Below, piece by piece: positions 1-8,903 of a DNA stretch of 64,000 bases. The translations under genes and the position numbers were made by a program. Origin of the DNA: Sphingorhabdus sp. M41 (GTDB taxonomy: Bacteria; Pseudomonadota; Alphaproteobacteria; Sphingomonadales; Sphingomonadaceae). The first letter of the stretch is position 1. Every line of letters starts with the position of its first letter. The notes below the pieces were generated by a model. It did not search any database, was not told the origin of the DNA, and saw only the letters and a list, made by a program, of their open reading frames with translations. Where the stretch lies: assembly GCF_001586275.1 (NCBI RefSeq), contig NZ_CP014545.1:1762501-1826500 (forward strand), read 5' to 3'.

Positions 1-1
1 G

Positions 2-1144
2 ATCATGCTCTCGGCCGGTTTTCTGGCCTTTCTGCTGGTGGTGATGGTCGGCAATGGCTTTCGCGGCTTCACCCAGACAGAATTGCCGCTCGAAATAGAT
101 TTTCCGGCAGTCACTGGCGGTGCCTCACCCAGTCAGTTCGAAGGCCCCAATGCCAATGCAAATTTGCAGGTCATGGGATTGCGCGAGATTGTCGATAGCA
201 GCATCGAAATCCAATATGGTCAGAATGGTACCAATCTGTTTTCGCCCGGAGGCTGGACAGCGGTAAACGCCATGATCCTGAACGATCCGAAAATAGTGGA
301 GCGAAAAGCGACCGTATATCTGCCGGTCATTTCAGATATAGACGTTGCCTATAAGGACGAGGGCAACGCCGAAGCCGAGCAGAAGGTTCGCGAATTGGGC
401 GATCAATTGTCGACTGGCTTCAACTGGAATTTCCTGAGCAATTCGGATGCTACCGATCCGATGCAAGTCGGCATTTGGGGTGCGTTCAAGGGCTCGCTGA
501 TCACCATGATCGTGACCTTGCTATTGGCTTTCCCGGTCGGCGTGTTCGCGGCTCTTTATCTTGAGGAATATGCCCCCAAAAACCGCCTGACCGACCTGAT
601 CGAGGTTTCGATCAACAATCTCGCCGCCGTGCCTTCGATCATCTTTGGTCTGCTGGGCCTCGCCGTGTTCCTGAACTTTTTCGGCATGCCGCGATCCGGC
701 GCGCTGGTTGGCGGTTTGACGCTGGCGCTGATGACCATGCCGGTGATTGTCATTACCGGGCGCAACGCGGTAAAATCGGTGCCACCTTCGATCCGCGAAG
801 CGGCGCTGGGAATTGGCGCCAGTCCGTTGCAGGTCGTGTTCCACCATGTTCTGCCGCTGGCGCTACCCGGGATATTGACCGGTACCATCATCGGCATGGC
901 GCGCGCGCTGGGCGAAACGGCTCCTCTGCTGATGATCGGCATGCGTGCCTTTATCGCCACGCCTCCGAGCGGCATTACCGATCCTGCTACCGTATTGCCG
1001 GTTCAGATATTCCTGTGGTCCGACGAAGTCGATCGCGGTTTTGTCGAGAAAACATCAGCGGCGATCATCATATTATTGCTGTTCCTGCTGACCATGAACG
1101 CACTGGCGATCTATCTCCGCAACCGCTTTGAAACCCGCTGGTAG
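2..1144 (+). CDS. pstA: Phosphate ABC transporter permease PstA (5' end cut by window)
   Basis: Inner-membrane permease of the high-affinity Pst phosphate importer, working with PstC, PstB and periplasmic PstS. The visible part (about 380 residues) starts inside the first membrane helix. It then has a long periplasmic stretch of about 130 residues, as in alphaproteobacterial PstA proteins with an N-terminal extension (DUF3333-type). Five more helices follow from about residue 160. The EAA loop that contacts PstB is seen as [13 protein letters not shown] near residue 265. The reading frame is open to the window edge, so the true start probably lies upstream and the ATG at 5 is not trusted. The gene is 5 nt upstream of pstB in the same operon. 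The family assignment is firm; only the 5' end is missing. Confidence 0.93.
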   Translation: MMLSAGFLAFLLVVMVGNGFRGFTQTELPLEIDFPAVTGGASPSQFEGPNANANLQVMGLREIVDSSIEIQYGQNGTNLFSPGGWTAVNAMILNDPKIVERKATVYLPVISDIDVAYKDEGNAEAEQKVRELGDQLSTGFNWNFLSNSDATDPMQVGIWGAFKGSLITMIVTLLLAFPVGVFAALYLEEYAPKNRLTDLIEVSINNLAAVPSIIFGLLGLAVFLNFFGMPRSGALVGGLTLALMTMPVIVITGRNAVKSVPPSIREAALGIGASPLQVVFHHVLPLALPGILTGTIIGMARALGETAPLLMIGMRAFIATPPSGITDPATVLPVQIFLWSDEVDRGFVEKTSAAIIILLLFLLTMNALAIYLRNRFETRW

Positions 1145-1149
1145 ATATC

Positions 1150-1995
1150 ATGATGAATGATGACCAGAAAATGCAAGAATCGATTGAAAGCATAAATATG
1201 ACAGATTCGGCCAAGACAGGCATGACAACGGAAACAGCAGCGCCTAAAATGACGGCTCGCCATGTTGACGTATATTATGGTGACAAACAAGCGATCAACG
1301 ACGTGTCCATCGATGTCAACATGGATAGCGTCACCGCGTTCATCGGGCCCTCTGGCTGCGGAAAATCGACCTTTTTGCGCTGCATGAACCGGATGAACGA
1401 TACCATCCCGATCGCTCGCGTCACCGGCGATATCATGCTCGAGGGACAGGATATATATGCGCCGCAGATGGATGTTGTCCAATTGCGCGCCCGGGTCGGC
1501 ATGGTGTTTCAGAAGCCCAATCCCTTCCCCAAGTCGATCTATGACAATATCGCTTATGGCCCCAGGATCCACGGCCTGGCGACCGGCAAGGACGAACTGG
1601 ACGGGATCGTCGAATCATCGTTGCAACGCGCTGGTCTCTGGGGCGAAGTGAAAGACCGGTTGCAGGACAGCGGAACGGCGCTGTCTGGCGGCCAGCAGCA
1701 GCGACTGTGTATCGCGCGTGCAATCGCGGTTGATCCCGAAGTCATCCTGATGGACGAACCCTGTTCCGCGCTCGATCCGATCGCGACCGCGAAGATCGAA
1801 GAGCTGATTCATGAATTGCGCGGCAAATATGCTATCGTCATTGTCACGCACAATATGCAGCAAGCGGCGCGCGTCTCCCAAAAAACCGCCTTTTTCCATC
1901 TCGGCACCCTGGTGGAATATGGCGAAACAACCGATATTTTCACCAACCCGCGGGAAGAAAAAACCCGGGACTATATCACCGGGCGTTACGGCTGA
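1150..1995 (+). CDS. pstB: Phosphate ABC transporter ATP-binding protein PstB
   Basis: ATPase subunit that drives phosphate import through PstA/PstC. It is 281 aa, slightly longer than the usual 255-260 because of an N-terminal extension of about 30 residues. Walker A is GPSGCGKST (66-74), the signature is LSGGQQQR (178-185) and Walker B ends in LMDEP (200-204). The [11 protein letters not shown] segment after the Q-loop is typical of PstB. It starts 5 nt after pstA and is followed by phoU after 24 nt, which is the usual pstA-pstB-phoU order. A later in-frame ATG (for example at codon 18 or 25) could be the real start, since the first 30 residues are not part of the ABC domain. Confidence 0.96.
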   Translation: MMNDDQKMQESIESINMTDSAKTGMTTETAAPKMTARHVDVYYGDKQAINDVSIDVNMDSVTAFIGPSGCGKSTFLRCMNRMNDTIPIARVTGDIMLEGQDIYAPQMDVVQLRARVGMVFQKPNPFPKSIYDNIAYGPRIHGLATGKDELDGIVESSLQRAGLWGEVKDRLQDSGTALSGGQQQRLCIARAIAVDPEVILMDEPCSALDPIATAKIEELIHELRGKYAIVIVTHNMQQAARVSQKTAFFHLGTLVEYGETTDIFTNPREEKTRDYITGRYG

Positions 1996-2019
1996 TATCT
2001 CGAAGTTTAGGAAAAGCTA

Positions 2020-2751
2020 ATGGTCAACAGTGGCACAGAACATACCGTCAAAGCCTTCGATTCCGACATCAACGAATTGCGGGGCATGGTCGCGGAAATT
2101 GGTGGACGCAGTGAGCAGGCCATTGCCAAGGCAATGCATGCTCTGGAAAACAGTGATCTCGATCTGGCGGCCGAAGTGGTCCGGGAAGACAAGCTGATCG
2201 ACGATCTCGAAAAGCGGATCGACGAACTGACCTTCCAGACAATCGCATTACGGGCACCAATGGCGGATGACCTGCGGGAATTGATCGCTACGTTCAAAAT
2301 CTCGGGCGTGGTTGAACGGATTGGCGATTATGCAAAAAATATCGCCAAGCGAGTACCACTGGTCACCCAGACGCACCGGCTGCGGCCTATCTCGCTGCTG
2401 CCTTCCATGTCCAAAATTGCCAGCGAACTGGTCCGCGATTCGCTCGACGCCTTTGCGCGCCGGGATGCGGAGCTGGCGATGGAAGTGAATCGGCGTGATC
2501 AGATTGTCGACGATTTCTACAACAGCATCTTCCGCGCCGTAATCACCCATATGATCGAAAATCCGAAGGATATCGGCGAGGCAGCGCATCTGCTGTTCAT
2601 TGCCAAAAACCTCGAGCGCATCGGTGACCATGCAACCAATGTCGCCGAAATGGTCTATTTCGCAGCGACCGGTGAACCGATGCCGGAACGTACACGCGGA
2701 GAAAACCCAACGACGCCGCTCGATGACGCACTCAGTGACGGGGCCGACTGA
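2020..2751 (+). CDS. phoU: Phosphate signalling protein PhoU
   Basis: Cytoplasmic negative regulator that couples the Pst transporter to the PhoR/PhoB two-component system. It is 243 aa and contains two PhoU helical repeats. The repeats carry the metal-binding type segments ERIGDYAKNIAKR (first) and LERIGDHATNVAEM (second). An AGGAAA ribosome-binding site lies about 7 nt before the ATG. The stop codon overlaps the start of phoB (TGATG), which suggests coupled translation. The N-terminal segment AFDSDINELRGMVAEIGGRSEQA is typical of the family. Confidence 0.96.
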   Translation: MVNSGTEHTVKAFDSDINELRGMVAEIGGRSEQAIAKAMHALENSDLDLAAEVVREDKLIDDLEKRIDELTFQTIALRAPMADDLRELIATFKISGVVERIGDYAKNIAKRVPLVTQTHRLRPISLLPSMSKIASELVRDSLDAFARRDAELAMEVNRRDQIVDDFYNSIFRAVITHMIENPKDIGEAAHLLFIAKNLERIGDHATNVAEMVYFAATGEPMPERTRGENPTTPLDDALSDGAD

Positions 2752-3452
2752 TGGTTAATGCCAAATTATTACTGGTGGAAGATGACGCCGCGCTTGCGGA
2801 ACTGTTGACCTGGAATTTCAAAAAGGAAGAATATGACGTCATCCACACACCGGATGGCGAGGAAGCTTTGTTGTTGGTGCAGGAACATCGTCCCGACGTG
2901 ATCTTGCTCGACTGGATGCTCGAAAGCCTCTCCGGTATCGAGGTCTGTCGCCGGCTGCGCCGCTCTTCGGAAACAGCAAATATTCCAATCATAATGCTGA
3001 CAGCCCGCGGCGAAGAGGAAGACAAGATCCGCGGCCTCGAAACCGGCGCCGACGATTATATTACCAAGCCGTTCAGCCCCCGCGAACTGATCGCTCGGGT
3101 CAAAGCTGTATTGCGCCGGGTCCGTCCCGCTCTGGCCGGTGAAAAACTGACTTTTGGTGATCTGGAAATGGACACGGTCGGCCACAAGGTCAAACGCGAC
3201 GGAGATACGATTCCACTTGGCCCGACCGAATTTCGCCTGCTCCGCCATTTTCTGGAACATCCCAACTGGGTATTTTCCCGCGAGCGGCTGCTCGACAGCG
3301 TCTGGGGTCAGGATAGCGATATCGAATTGCGCACCGTCGACGTCCATATCCGGCGACTGCGCAAGGCGCTGAATGCCAACGGCAGATCCGACATCATCCG
3401 TACCGTGCGATCTGCAGGATATGCGCTCGATACCGATGCTGTAGAAGGTTAG
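2751..3452 (+). CDS. phoB: Phosphate regulon response regulator PhoB
   Basis: OmpR/PhoB-class transcription factor that activates Pho-box promoters on phosphate limitation. It is 233 aa. The receiver domain has acidic pair D11/D12, phospho-acceptor D54, T84 and K106. The C-terminal winged helix begins near residue 130 and ends with the family's RTVRSAGYALD segment. It overlaps phoU by one base. No phoR kinase follows; on this chromosome it probably lies upstream of the window with pstS and pstC (inference). The neighbour downstream is convergent. Confidence 0.95.
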   Translation: MVNAKLLLVEDDAALAELLTWNFKKEEYDVIHTPDGEEALLLVQEHRPDVILLDWMLESLSGIEVCRRLRRSSETANIPIIMLTARGEEEDKIRGLETGADDYITKPFSPRELIARVKAVLRRVRPALAGEKLTFGDLEMDTVGHKVKRDGDTIPLGPTEFRLLRHFLEHPNWVFSRERLLDSVWGQDSDIELRTVDVHIRRLRKALNANGRSDIIRTVRSAGYALDTDAVEG

Positions 3453-3493
3453 TTTTTCGGCCTGTTCGACCAAATCAGCCTGGGATTGATCGG

Positions 3494-3847
3494 TCAGTCA
3501 GCAACCAGTTTCATAAGCTTGCGCTCGACCGGCGCCAGAACGCCGGCAAGATCATGGCCGCGCTTCAATATCTGCCCCTGCTCGCCGTGCAGCGACCACA
3601 TGCCCTGCCGATTGCGTTCTGACGGGCGTTTCTCGATCCGGATCTGCGGCCGTTCTGATGCTCGGCGGAAGGCCGCAAATATTGCAACATCGCGCCGCAT
3701 ATCCATGGCATAGTCTTTCCAGTGGCCGGCAGCGACCATGCGGCCATATAGACTGAGGATACGTTCCATCTCGCGGCGCTCAAACCCCACCTGGGATGCT
3801 GAGCCTCGCTGCGGAAAGACCGAAATGTTGGATTCGCTAAAACGCAT
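3494..3847 (-). CDS. DUF2794 family protein
   Basis: A 117-residue conserved alphaproteobacterial protein of unknown function. Visible features are a basic, arginine-rich composition, a central RKDWK-like segment (HWKDYAMDMRRD) and no signal peptide or membrane helix. The start is the ATG at 3847, which overlaps the stop of the upstream serine acetyltransferase gene (TGATG), so the two are very likely co-translated. That link to cysteine synthesis is positional only. The family assignment rests on my recognition of the sequence pattern. Confidence 0.8.
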   Translation of the reverse strand: MRFSESNISVFPQRGSASQVGFERREMERILSLYGRMVAAGHWKDYAMDMRRDVAIFAAFRRASERPQIRIEKRPSERNRQGMWSLHGEQGQILKRGHDLAGVLAPVERKLMKLVAD

Positions 3848-4551
3848 CAAGCGCTATCACGTCCCTTTGTCTCGATTTTATCATCGTTTTTGGCCCGCTC
3901 TTTGGCGAATGCCGCAATACGCTTCTGCAATTGCTCCATTTCGCATTGCAAAATTTCCAGTTTTTGTGTCGACGGATCGAATGCCTCGCTGCAAGGCGTT
4001 CCATAGGGAACAAATTCTTTCTGATAATCCTTTGCCTCAACCAATGTCGGTCTGGCCCGAACGCCGACCATCGTGGCGCCTTCCGGTACATTCTGGGTGA
4101 CAACCGCATTGGCACCAACCCGCGCCCGTTTACCGACCGTTATCGGGCCGAGCACCTGGGCCCCGGACCCCAGAATAGCATCATCTTCAATCGTTGGATG
4201 GCGCTTGCCTCCAACACCATTTGTCGGATTGGTTCCGCCCAGGGTCACGCATTGATAGATGGTTACATTATCGCCAATCTGAGCGGTCTCGCCAATGACC
4301 GTGAAGCCATGGTCGATGAATAGGTGTCTGCCGATTTTGGCACCCGGATGGATATCAATCGCGGTCAGGAATCTCGCAATATGGTTGATCAACCGGGCAA
4401 AGAAATAAAGTTCACCCTTGAACAGCCAATGCGCGAAACGATGCAGACCGATCGCCAGCACGCCCGGATATAACAGCACTTCCCAGCGCGATCGCGGTGC
4501 CGGATCGCGGGCCTTGATGGAATCCAGAAAAGCGCCCAGTTCCCGAAACAT
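3847..4551 (-). CDS. cysE: Serine O-acetyltransferase CysE
   Basis: Catalyses acetyl-CoA + L-serine to O-acetylserine, the first step of cysteine synthesis. It is 234 aa and of the short EpsC/CysE type. Hexapeptide-repeat (left-handed beta-helix) sequence occupies about residues 60-170, with family motifs DIHPGAKIGRHLFIDHG and GKRHPTIEDDAILGSGAQ. The C-terminal segment beyond residue 180 is charged and helical. The start at 4551 is chosen because a strong GGAGGAA site lies 5 nt upstream (on the minus strand); the frame stays open further upstream but without such a site. It is divergent from oxyR and followed by DUF2794 with a one-base overlap. Its sulfur partners (cysI, cysH) are about 46 kb away. 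Confidence 0.93.
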   Translation of the reverse strand: MFRELGAFLDSIKARDPAPRSRWEVLLYPGVLAIGLHRFAHWLFKGELYFFARLINHIARFLTAIDIHPGAKIGRHLFIDHGFTVIGETAQIGDNVTIYQCVTLGGTNPTNGVGGKRHPTIEDDAILGSGAQVLGPITVGKRARVGANAVVTQNVPEGATMVGVRARPTLVEAKDYQKEFVPYGTPCSEAFDPSTQKLEILQCEMEQLQKRIAAFAKERAKNDDKIETKGRDSA

Positions 4552-4669
4552 ATATTTCCTCCGGATGTTGCGAAGCCTATAAACTAGGCACGATAAGCCC
4601 GCATTTCCAGTCTTTTTTTGCAACCGAAATAGGATGACGCTTTTCAAACGATTTATAATCATTATATTA

Positions 4670-4691
4670 GATCAGTCTCCTTCTACTGATC
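4670..4691. promoter_or_regulatory. Inverted repeat before oxyR, candidate LysR-type operator
   Basis: GATCAG and CTGATC arms with a 10-nt spacer end 13 nt before the oxyR ATG, in the 153-nt gap between divergent cysE and oxyR. An AT-rich stretch with TATAAT-like hexamers on both strands (about 4651-4670) lies beside it. LysR-type regulators commonly bind dyads near their own promoter. Function is inferred only. Confidence 0.4.
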
Positions 4692-4704
4692 GAAAGCCTC
4701 GATA

Positions 4705-5628
4705 ATGTCGACCTACCTGCCCACGCTCAAACAATTGCAATATTTAGTCGCACTGAAAGAACATGGTCACTTCGGCAAAGCGGCGGAATCCTGCTTCGTC
4801 ACCCAGTCGACTCTGTCAGCCGGGATCAAGGAACTGGAGGCTTTGCTCGACATCGTGCTGGTCGAACGCACACGCAGAGTGGTTCGCTTCACGGAATTCG
4901 GCAATCAGATTGTGGAAAAGGCCTATCGGATCCTGCGCGAGGCAGAAGAACTATCGGAAATGGCCCGATCTGCGGGAAAACCGTTGGCCGGAGACATACG
5001 GATGAGTGTCATTCCAACAATCGCGCCTTTTCTTTTGCCCCGCCTGCTGCCGCAGCTTCGGAAGGAACGACCGGAACTCAAACTCTATCTGAAAGAGGAG
5101 ACCAGCCAGGCGGCTTGCGATTCCCTGCATCATGGCCACGCCGATTGTGTGTTGCTGGCCCAACCCTTTCCCTGCGGCGATGTCGAATCCGAGGTCCTGT
5201 TCAGCGACGAGATATTCGTGGCCTTCCCGAAAGATGATCCGCGCGATCCGCCGTCACAGGTTGATCCCGCGACCATTGACGAGACGCAATTGTTGCTGCT
5301 TGAAGATGGACATTGTTTGAAAGATCATGCGCTCGCGGCCTGCAATCGCCCTGAGCTCAGAGCTTCCGCCCGGATGATGGGAACGTCGCTGCACACATTG
5401 GTCCAGATGGTTGACAACGGCCTCGGCCTGACCCTGTTGCCCAAGATGGCGATCGACAGCGGCATATTGAACCACACCAATATTGTTGCAAGACCGCTGA
5501 AATCGGATCGGGCAACGCGTGATATTGCTCTGGTCTGGCGCAAGAACAGCCCGAGACGCAGCGAATTTCAGTTGCTGGCGGAGATTATGAAGGGCGCCCA
5601 GGATTGGGTTTCGAAAGCCCATTCATAG
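4705..5628 (+). CDS. oxyR: Hydrogen peroxide-sensing LysR regulator OxyR
   Basis: Transcription factor activated by a disulfide formed on exposure to peroxide. It is 307 aa. The N-terminal winged helix-turn-helix spans about residues 8-67 (FGKAAESCFVTQSTLSAGIKELE). The LysR effector domain follows from about residue 90. The sensor motif LEDGHCLKDHALAAC has C204 and C213, the same 9-residue spacing as C199/C208 of E. coli OxyR, which separates it from other LysR proteins. It is divergent from cysE. No katG or ahpC is next to it here, so its targets lie elsewhere. Confidence 0.92.
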   Translation: MSTYLPTLKQLQYLVALKEHGHFGKAAESCFVTQSTLSAGIKELEALLDIVLVERTRRVVRFTEFGNQIVEKAYRILREAEELSEMARSAGKPLAGDIRMSVIPTIAPFLLPRLLPQLRKERPELKLYLKEETSQAACDSLHHGHADCVLLAQPFPCGDVESEVLFSDEIFVAFPKDDPRDPPSQVDPATIDETQLLLLEDGHCLKDHALAACNRPELRASARMMGTSLHTLVQMVDNGLGLTLLPKMAIDSGILNHTNIVARPLKSDRATRDIALVWRKNSPRRSEFQLLAEIMKGAQDWVSKAHS

Positions 5629-5637
5629 GGAAACTGC

Positions 5638-6081
5638 TTATTTTCGCCATTTTGACGAGGCTTCAATATCGGATTCGCGCTCTTCTATCCATTTCGTAGC
5701 GCCGTCCGTCCGGGTTTCTTTCTTCCAGAAAGGCGCAACCGTTTTGAGCTTGTCCATGATGAAAGAGCAGGATTCGATCGCCGCCTCGCGATGATCGGAT
5801 CCGGTCACCACCAGCACGATATTCTCGCCCACCGACAATTTGCCGACCCGGTGCATGATGGTGACTGCATGCAGCGACCAGTCGGCAAGCGCCGTTTCGG
5901 CAATCTGCCGCAGCGCCTTGTCGGTCATAGCCGGATAATGTTCCAGTTCGAGCGATTCCAGATTTCCGTCATCACGAACCTGACCGACGAAACTGGCAAC
6001 CGCACCGCCACCCTGCCCCGCAACCACTTGAGACTCGACACCGATGTCAAAATCGGCCGTTCCGACTACCACCTTTATCAT
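5638..6081 (-). CDS. moaE: Molybdopterin synthase catalytic subunit MoaE
   Basis: Large subunit of MPT synthase, which inserts sulfur carried by the MoaD thiocarboxylate into precursor Z (cPMP) during molybdenum cofactor synthesis. It is 147 aa, the normal size. Family motifs include FVGQVRDD, LELEHYPAMTDKAL, HRVGKLSVGENIV and FWKKE near the C terminus. The ATG overlaps the moaD stop (ATGA), so the two subunits are translationally coupled. The gene ends 10 nt from the convergent oxyR. Confidence 0.95.
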   Translation of the reverse strand: MIKVVVGTADFDIGVESQVVAGQGGGAVASFVGQVRDDGNLESLELEHYPAMTDKALRQIAETALADWSLHAVTIMHRVGKLSVGENIVLVVTGSDHREAAIESCSFIMDKLKTVAPFWKKETRTDGATKWIEERESDIEASSKWRK

Positions 6082-6341
6082 CCGCCGGTTACCGGCGGGA
6101 AAATGGCCAGTTCCTTTGCCGAGCCAATGATTGACGCCGGCAGTCCGTAATCCTGGTCGAGAGCGAAACGCAATTTTGTGACATCAGAGAAAATTTCCGG
6201 ATAGGCCCCATCCCGATGGCTGAGCATGGTCAAGACATCGCCAATCGTCTCTATCCCGTCGCCGAGAGCAACCTGTTCCTGATCAACGCCAAGCCGTTCC
6301 CGTACCCATGAGAAATATATTATGGTGATCGAGCGTCCCAT
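6078..6341 (-). CDS. moaD: Molybdopterin synthase sulfur carrier subunit MoaD
   Basis: Ubiquitin-fold sulfur carrier of MPT synthase. It is 87 aa and ends in the diagnostic Gly-Gly (FPPVTGG), which is activated and thiocarboxylated. The frame stays open upstream inside pgsA, but the start at 6341 fits the family length and overlaps the pgsA stop codon (TGATG). The order pgsA-moaD-moaE, with 1- and 4-base overlaps, marks one transcription unit. Confidence 0.93.
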   Translation of the reverse strand: MGRSITIIYFSWVRERLGVDQEQVALGDGIETIGDVLTMLSHRDGAYPEIFSDVTKLRFALDQDYGLPASIIGSAKELAIFPPVTGG

Positions 6342-6913
6342 CAGTCCATATGTTTCAAACCGACGCGCAGATAATCCCAACCGGTGATCAAAGTCAGGAT
6401 CGCAGCCGCCCAGAGCGTCCACAAGCCCACTGTTTGCACGATCGGAAAATGCGGGATGCCACCGGCCAATATCAGGGCACCAAGAGAGATCATCTGGAAA
6501 CCCGTTTTCCACTTGGCCAATTGCGACACGGGAACACTGACCTGCAAACCGGCAAGAAATTCGCGCAAACCCGACACAGTGATTTCGCGAAGCAATATGA
6601 CAATGGCTGCGATGGCGTGCCATCCATTGATGTCTCTGGTGAAAATCAGCATCAGCACGACCGCAGCGACCATGATCTTGTCGGCGATGGGATCCAGAAA
6701 AATACCGAGCTTGGACACGGTACCCTGCGAACGGGCAAGATATCCGTCGAAATAATCGGTTATAGCCATCAGGCAATAGAGTCCGAAAGCCAGCAAATAA
6801 TCGACGGGAAGAGGCTGCGGTCTGAGCACGGCAAAATTCGGCCAGAGCAGAAACACCAGAATCGGCACGGCAAATATCCGCGACAGTGTCAGTATGTTAG
6901 GCAAGTTCAGCAT
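6341..6913 (-). CDS. pgsA: CDP-diacylglycerol--glycerol-3-phosphate 3-phosphatidyltransferase PgsA
   Basis: Inner-membrane enzyme that makes phosphatidylglycerol phosphate from CDP-diacylglycerol. It is 190 aa with about five membrane helices. The CDP-alcohol phosphotransferase signature is complete: D-x2-D-G-x2-A-R followed by G-x3-D-x3-D, seen as ITDYFDGYLARSQG and LGIFLDPIADK. The start MLNLPNILTLSR (6913) is typical of the family; a TTG ten codons upstream is less likely. It is first in the unit with moaD and moaE. Confidence 0.94.
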   Translation of the reverse strand: MLNLPNILTLSRIFAVPILVFLLWPNFAVLRPQPLPVDYLLAFGLYCLMAITDYFDGYLARSQGTVSKLGIFLDPIADKIMVAAVVLMLIFTRDINGWHAIAAIVILLREITVSGLREFLAGLQVSVPVSQLAKWKTGFQMISLGALILAGGIPHFPIVQTVGLWTLWAAAILTLITGWDYLRVGLKHMD

Positions 6914-7075
6914 CGTGGCTCTCGCATAAACAGATTTGCCCAAAATGAAAATTGATTCGCCCGGTAGCGGGCAAAATGATCGCGGCAGCCGCAGTCATAC
7001 GATTTGACGCCGAGGTGGAATGGGCTAAAGATAGCGAAACGTCCTTTTTACCGCTCGAAAAGAGATTTTCACCTT

Positions 7076-8362
7076 ATGCAGAACACTGCGCATTTACTGC
7101 GAACAAGACGGTTTTTGCCGCTGTTTCTGACACAGCTACTCGGGGCATTTAACGACAATCTCTTCAAATTCTCGATGGTCATTCTGGTGACCTATGGCAT
7201 TTATGATAGTGAATCCGAGGATTTCGTATTTAACGCCCTTGCCTCCGGTCTTTTCATTCTGCCCTTTTTTCTATTTTCATCACTCGCCGGCCAGTTAGCG
7301 GATAATTACGACAAGGCCCGGATCACGCGTTTTGTAAAGACGCTGGAGATATTCATAGCCGTCGTCGGCGGGGTCGGGCTTTGGCTGCAATCCATTCCGG
7401 TCATGCTGACCGCCTTGTTTCTGCTGGGCCTGCAATCGACTTTTTTCGGACCGATCAAATATGCCGTGCTGCCGCAGCATCTGCAGAAAGATGAAGTGCT
7501 CGCCGGAACCGGACTGGTCGAAGCCGGCACCTATATCGCAATTCTTGCCGGAACCATTCTCGGTGGCATCATCATCGATCGCAATGGCAATGGCGTCGAA
7601 ATTGCCGTCGTTACCGTTTTTCTGGTGGCGCTAATTGGCCGGGTGGCCGCCCAGTTCATGCCGCCAGCACCAGCGCAGAAGGAAGTCGAGAAAATCGACT
7701 ATAATTTTGTCCGCTCTTCGATCCGGCTGATATCCGCGACCTTGCATGTCCGCCGACTCTATCTCGCGATCATTGCGATCAGCTTTTTCTGGACCATTGG
7801 ATCGGTATTGATCATCCAGTTCCCGCCCCTGGTCGAAAATGTTCTGACCGCGACGCCACAGGTCGCCAGCCTCTTTCTGGGTGTCTTTTCGATAGGGATT
7901 GCAATTGGTTCGATCCTCATCAACCGACTGCTAAAAAGCGAAGTCTCGGCGCGCTTTGCCCCGGCGAGTGTCATTCTAATGGGTATATTTATACTGATTC
8001 TCTATTTCATAACGCGAGGATGGCAGGGCTTGCCCGACGGCCAGCTCTATACGTTCGACACGTTCATGGTCCATGAAGGCGCTTGGGCGCTGCTGGGCAC
8101 GCTGGGCGGCGTGTCGATATTTGGCGGCATGTTTGTCGTACCCTTATATGCCTTCCTCACTACGACCGTCGATATCAGCCAGACCGCACGCACCATTGCC
8201 GCCAATAATGTCGTCAATTCCGGCTGCATGGTGCTGGGAGCGCTGGTCGCCCTGGGGCTCAGCATGCTGGGCGTTTCCACGACTGAGCAGCTTTTACTGG
8301 TCGCAGCCATGTGTCTGGTGGCGGCCTGGCTTGGCCAGCAGCTGCATCGCGCCTGCGACTAG
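7076..8362 (+). CDS. MFS transporter, LplT-like (lysophospholipid carrier family)
   Basis: A 428-residue, 12-helix major facilitator. The motifs FLTQLLGAFNDNLFK near the N terminus, SLAGQLADNYDKA (MFS loop 2-3) and FFGPIKYAVLPQHL are typical of the LplT family and of the carrier half of Aas-type fusions. LplT flips lysophospholipids across the inner membrane for re-acylation. The acyltransferase half is absent here, and plsC lies about 10 kb away. The start MQNTAHLLRTRR (7076) has AAGAGA about 10 nt upstream; the frame continues further 5' without membrane character. Substrate is inferred from family only. Confidence 0.82.
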   Translation: MQNTAHLLRTRRFLPLFLTQLLGAFNDNLFKFSMVILVTYGIYDSESEDFVFNALASGLFILPFFLFSSLAGQLADNYDKARITRFVKTLEIFIAVVGGVGLWLQSIPVMLTALFLLGLQSTFFGPIKYAVLPQHLQKDEVLAGTGLVEAGTYIAILAGTILGGIIIDRNGNGVEIAVVTVFLVALIGRVAAQFMPPAPAQKEVEKIDYNFVRSSIRLISATLHVRRLYLAIIAISFFWTIGSVLIIQFPPLVENVLTATPQVASLFLGVFSIGIAIGSILINRLLKSEVSARFAPASVILMGIFILILYFITRGWQGLPDGQLYTFDTFMVHEGAWALLGTLGGVSIFGGMFVVPLYAFLTTTVDISQTARTIAANNVVNSGCMVLGALVALGLSMLGVSTTEQLLLVAAMCLVAAWLGQQLHRACD

Positions 8363-8379
8363 TAAGATCAGCAGTCGTA

Positions 8380-8601
8380 TTAAAATATGAACGTATAGAA
8401 TGCGGTGAAGAACGCGAGAAAACTGAGCAAGAACAGGCTGACATTTTCCCCCAGCCCATCTTCTTCTGCCATTGCAGCCGCGTCCGCCAGATTACGATCT
8501 CCCCGTGCAAGCTGCGAACTTTCCATTAGCAGACTTTGACGGAAAGGGTGTCCAATGCCTTGCTCTCCTAGAGCCAATGGTCTCAATTTTTCTCTGTCCA
8601 T
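8380..8601 (-). CDS. Small single-pass membrane protein, unknown function
   Basis: A 73-residue protein that I do not recognise. The first 50 residues are polar with a central Ala/Asp/Glu stretch (ARGDRNLADAAAMAEEDG). The last 18 form one hydrophobic helix (VSLFLLSFLAFFTAFYTF), so it resembles a tail-anchored or C-in membrane protein. It converges with the MFS gene 17 nt away. Support for it being real is the clear helix and the CtrA-like boxes directly upstream. No good ribosome-binding site is seen, which lowers confidence. Confidence 0.5.
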   Translation of the reverse strand: MDREKLRPLALGEQGIGHPFRQSLLMESSQLARGDRNLADAAAMAEEDGLGENVSLFLLSFLAFFTAFYTFIF

Positions 8602-8608
8602 AGCGACT

Positions 8609-8625
8609 GGTTAACAAATTATTAG
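8609..8625 (-). promoter_or_regulatory. CtrA-like box upstream of the small membrane protein gene
   Basis: Read on the minus strand the site is CTAA-N7-TTAACC, one mismatch from the CtrA consensus TTAA-N7-TTAAC. It lies 8 nt before the ATG at 8601. The position would overlap or flank the -10 region, so CtrA could repress or activate. This is a sequence match only. Confidence 0.42.
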
Positions 8626-8654
8626 CCATAAATTCCAGCACCAATTTCACGCCG

Positions 8655-8662
8655 ATGGTTAA
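8655..8662 (-). promoter_or_regulatory. CtrA half-site TTAACCAT
   Basis: An exact TTAACCAT octamer on the minus strand, about 54 nt before the ATG at 8601 and 30 nt from the longer CtrA-like box. TTAACCAT is a recognised CtrA half-site in Caulobacter. It occurs in the non-coding 302-nt stretch 8602-8903. Chance occurrence of one octamer is possible. Confidence 0.35.
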
Positions 8663-8903
8663 CGTCTTGAATTGAAACAACCGCGCAAATCAGGAAGTTT
8701 TGAGAACCGACGTGAAACAGGATTAACTACGAGTGATGAAATTCGCCTCAAATCGCTATTTTTCGGCAAATTCAAACCTGTGTGATCTTTGCAACGGATT
8801 TCCAAAATTGCTATTTTGAACAATAACATGGTTGATTTCAGCAACCTGTTATGCCAATGATCTGCACGTATTGAGTGAAATGCGAACCCTGAAGGAGCAA
8901 ATT

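Larger units (their letters stand above)
8602..8903. other. 302-nt intergenic region between two small genes
   Basis: No convincing coding sequence is seen here. It holds the CtrA-like boxes for the leftward gene and an imperfect hairpin (8825-8850: AACAtGGTTG and CAACCTGTT arms) about 55 nt before the rightward secreted protein. That hairpin could lie in the promoter or in the 5' leader. A GAAGGAG ribosome-binding site at 8891-8897 serves the 8904 start. Confidence 0.5.

Noticed and set aside
2751-2758. ATGGTTAA, a CtrA half-site on the minus strand
   Set aside because: It is the phoB start codon and first codons, inside an operon, so it is most likely coincidence.
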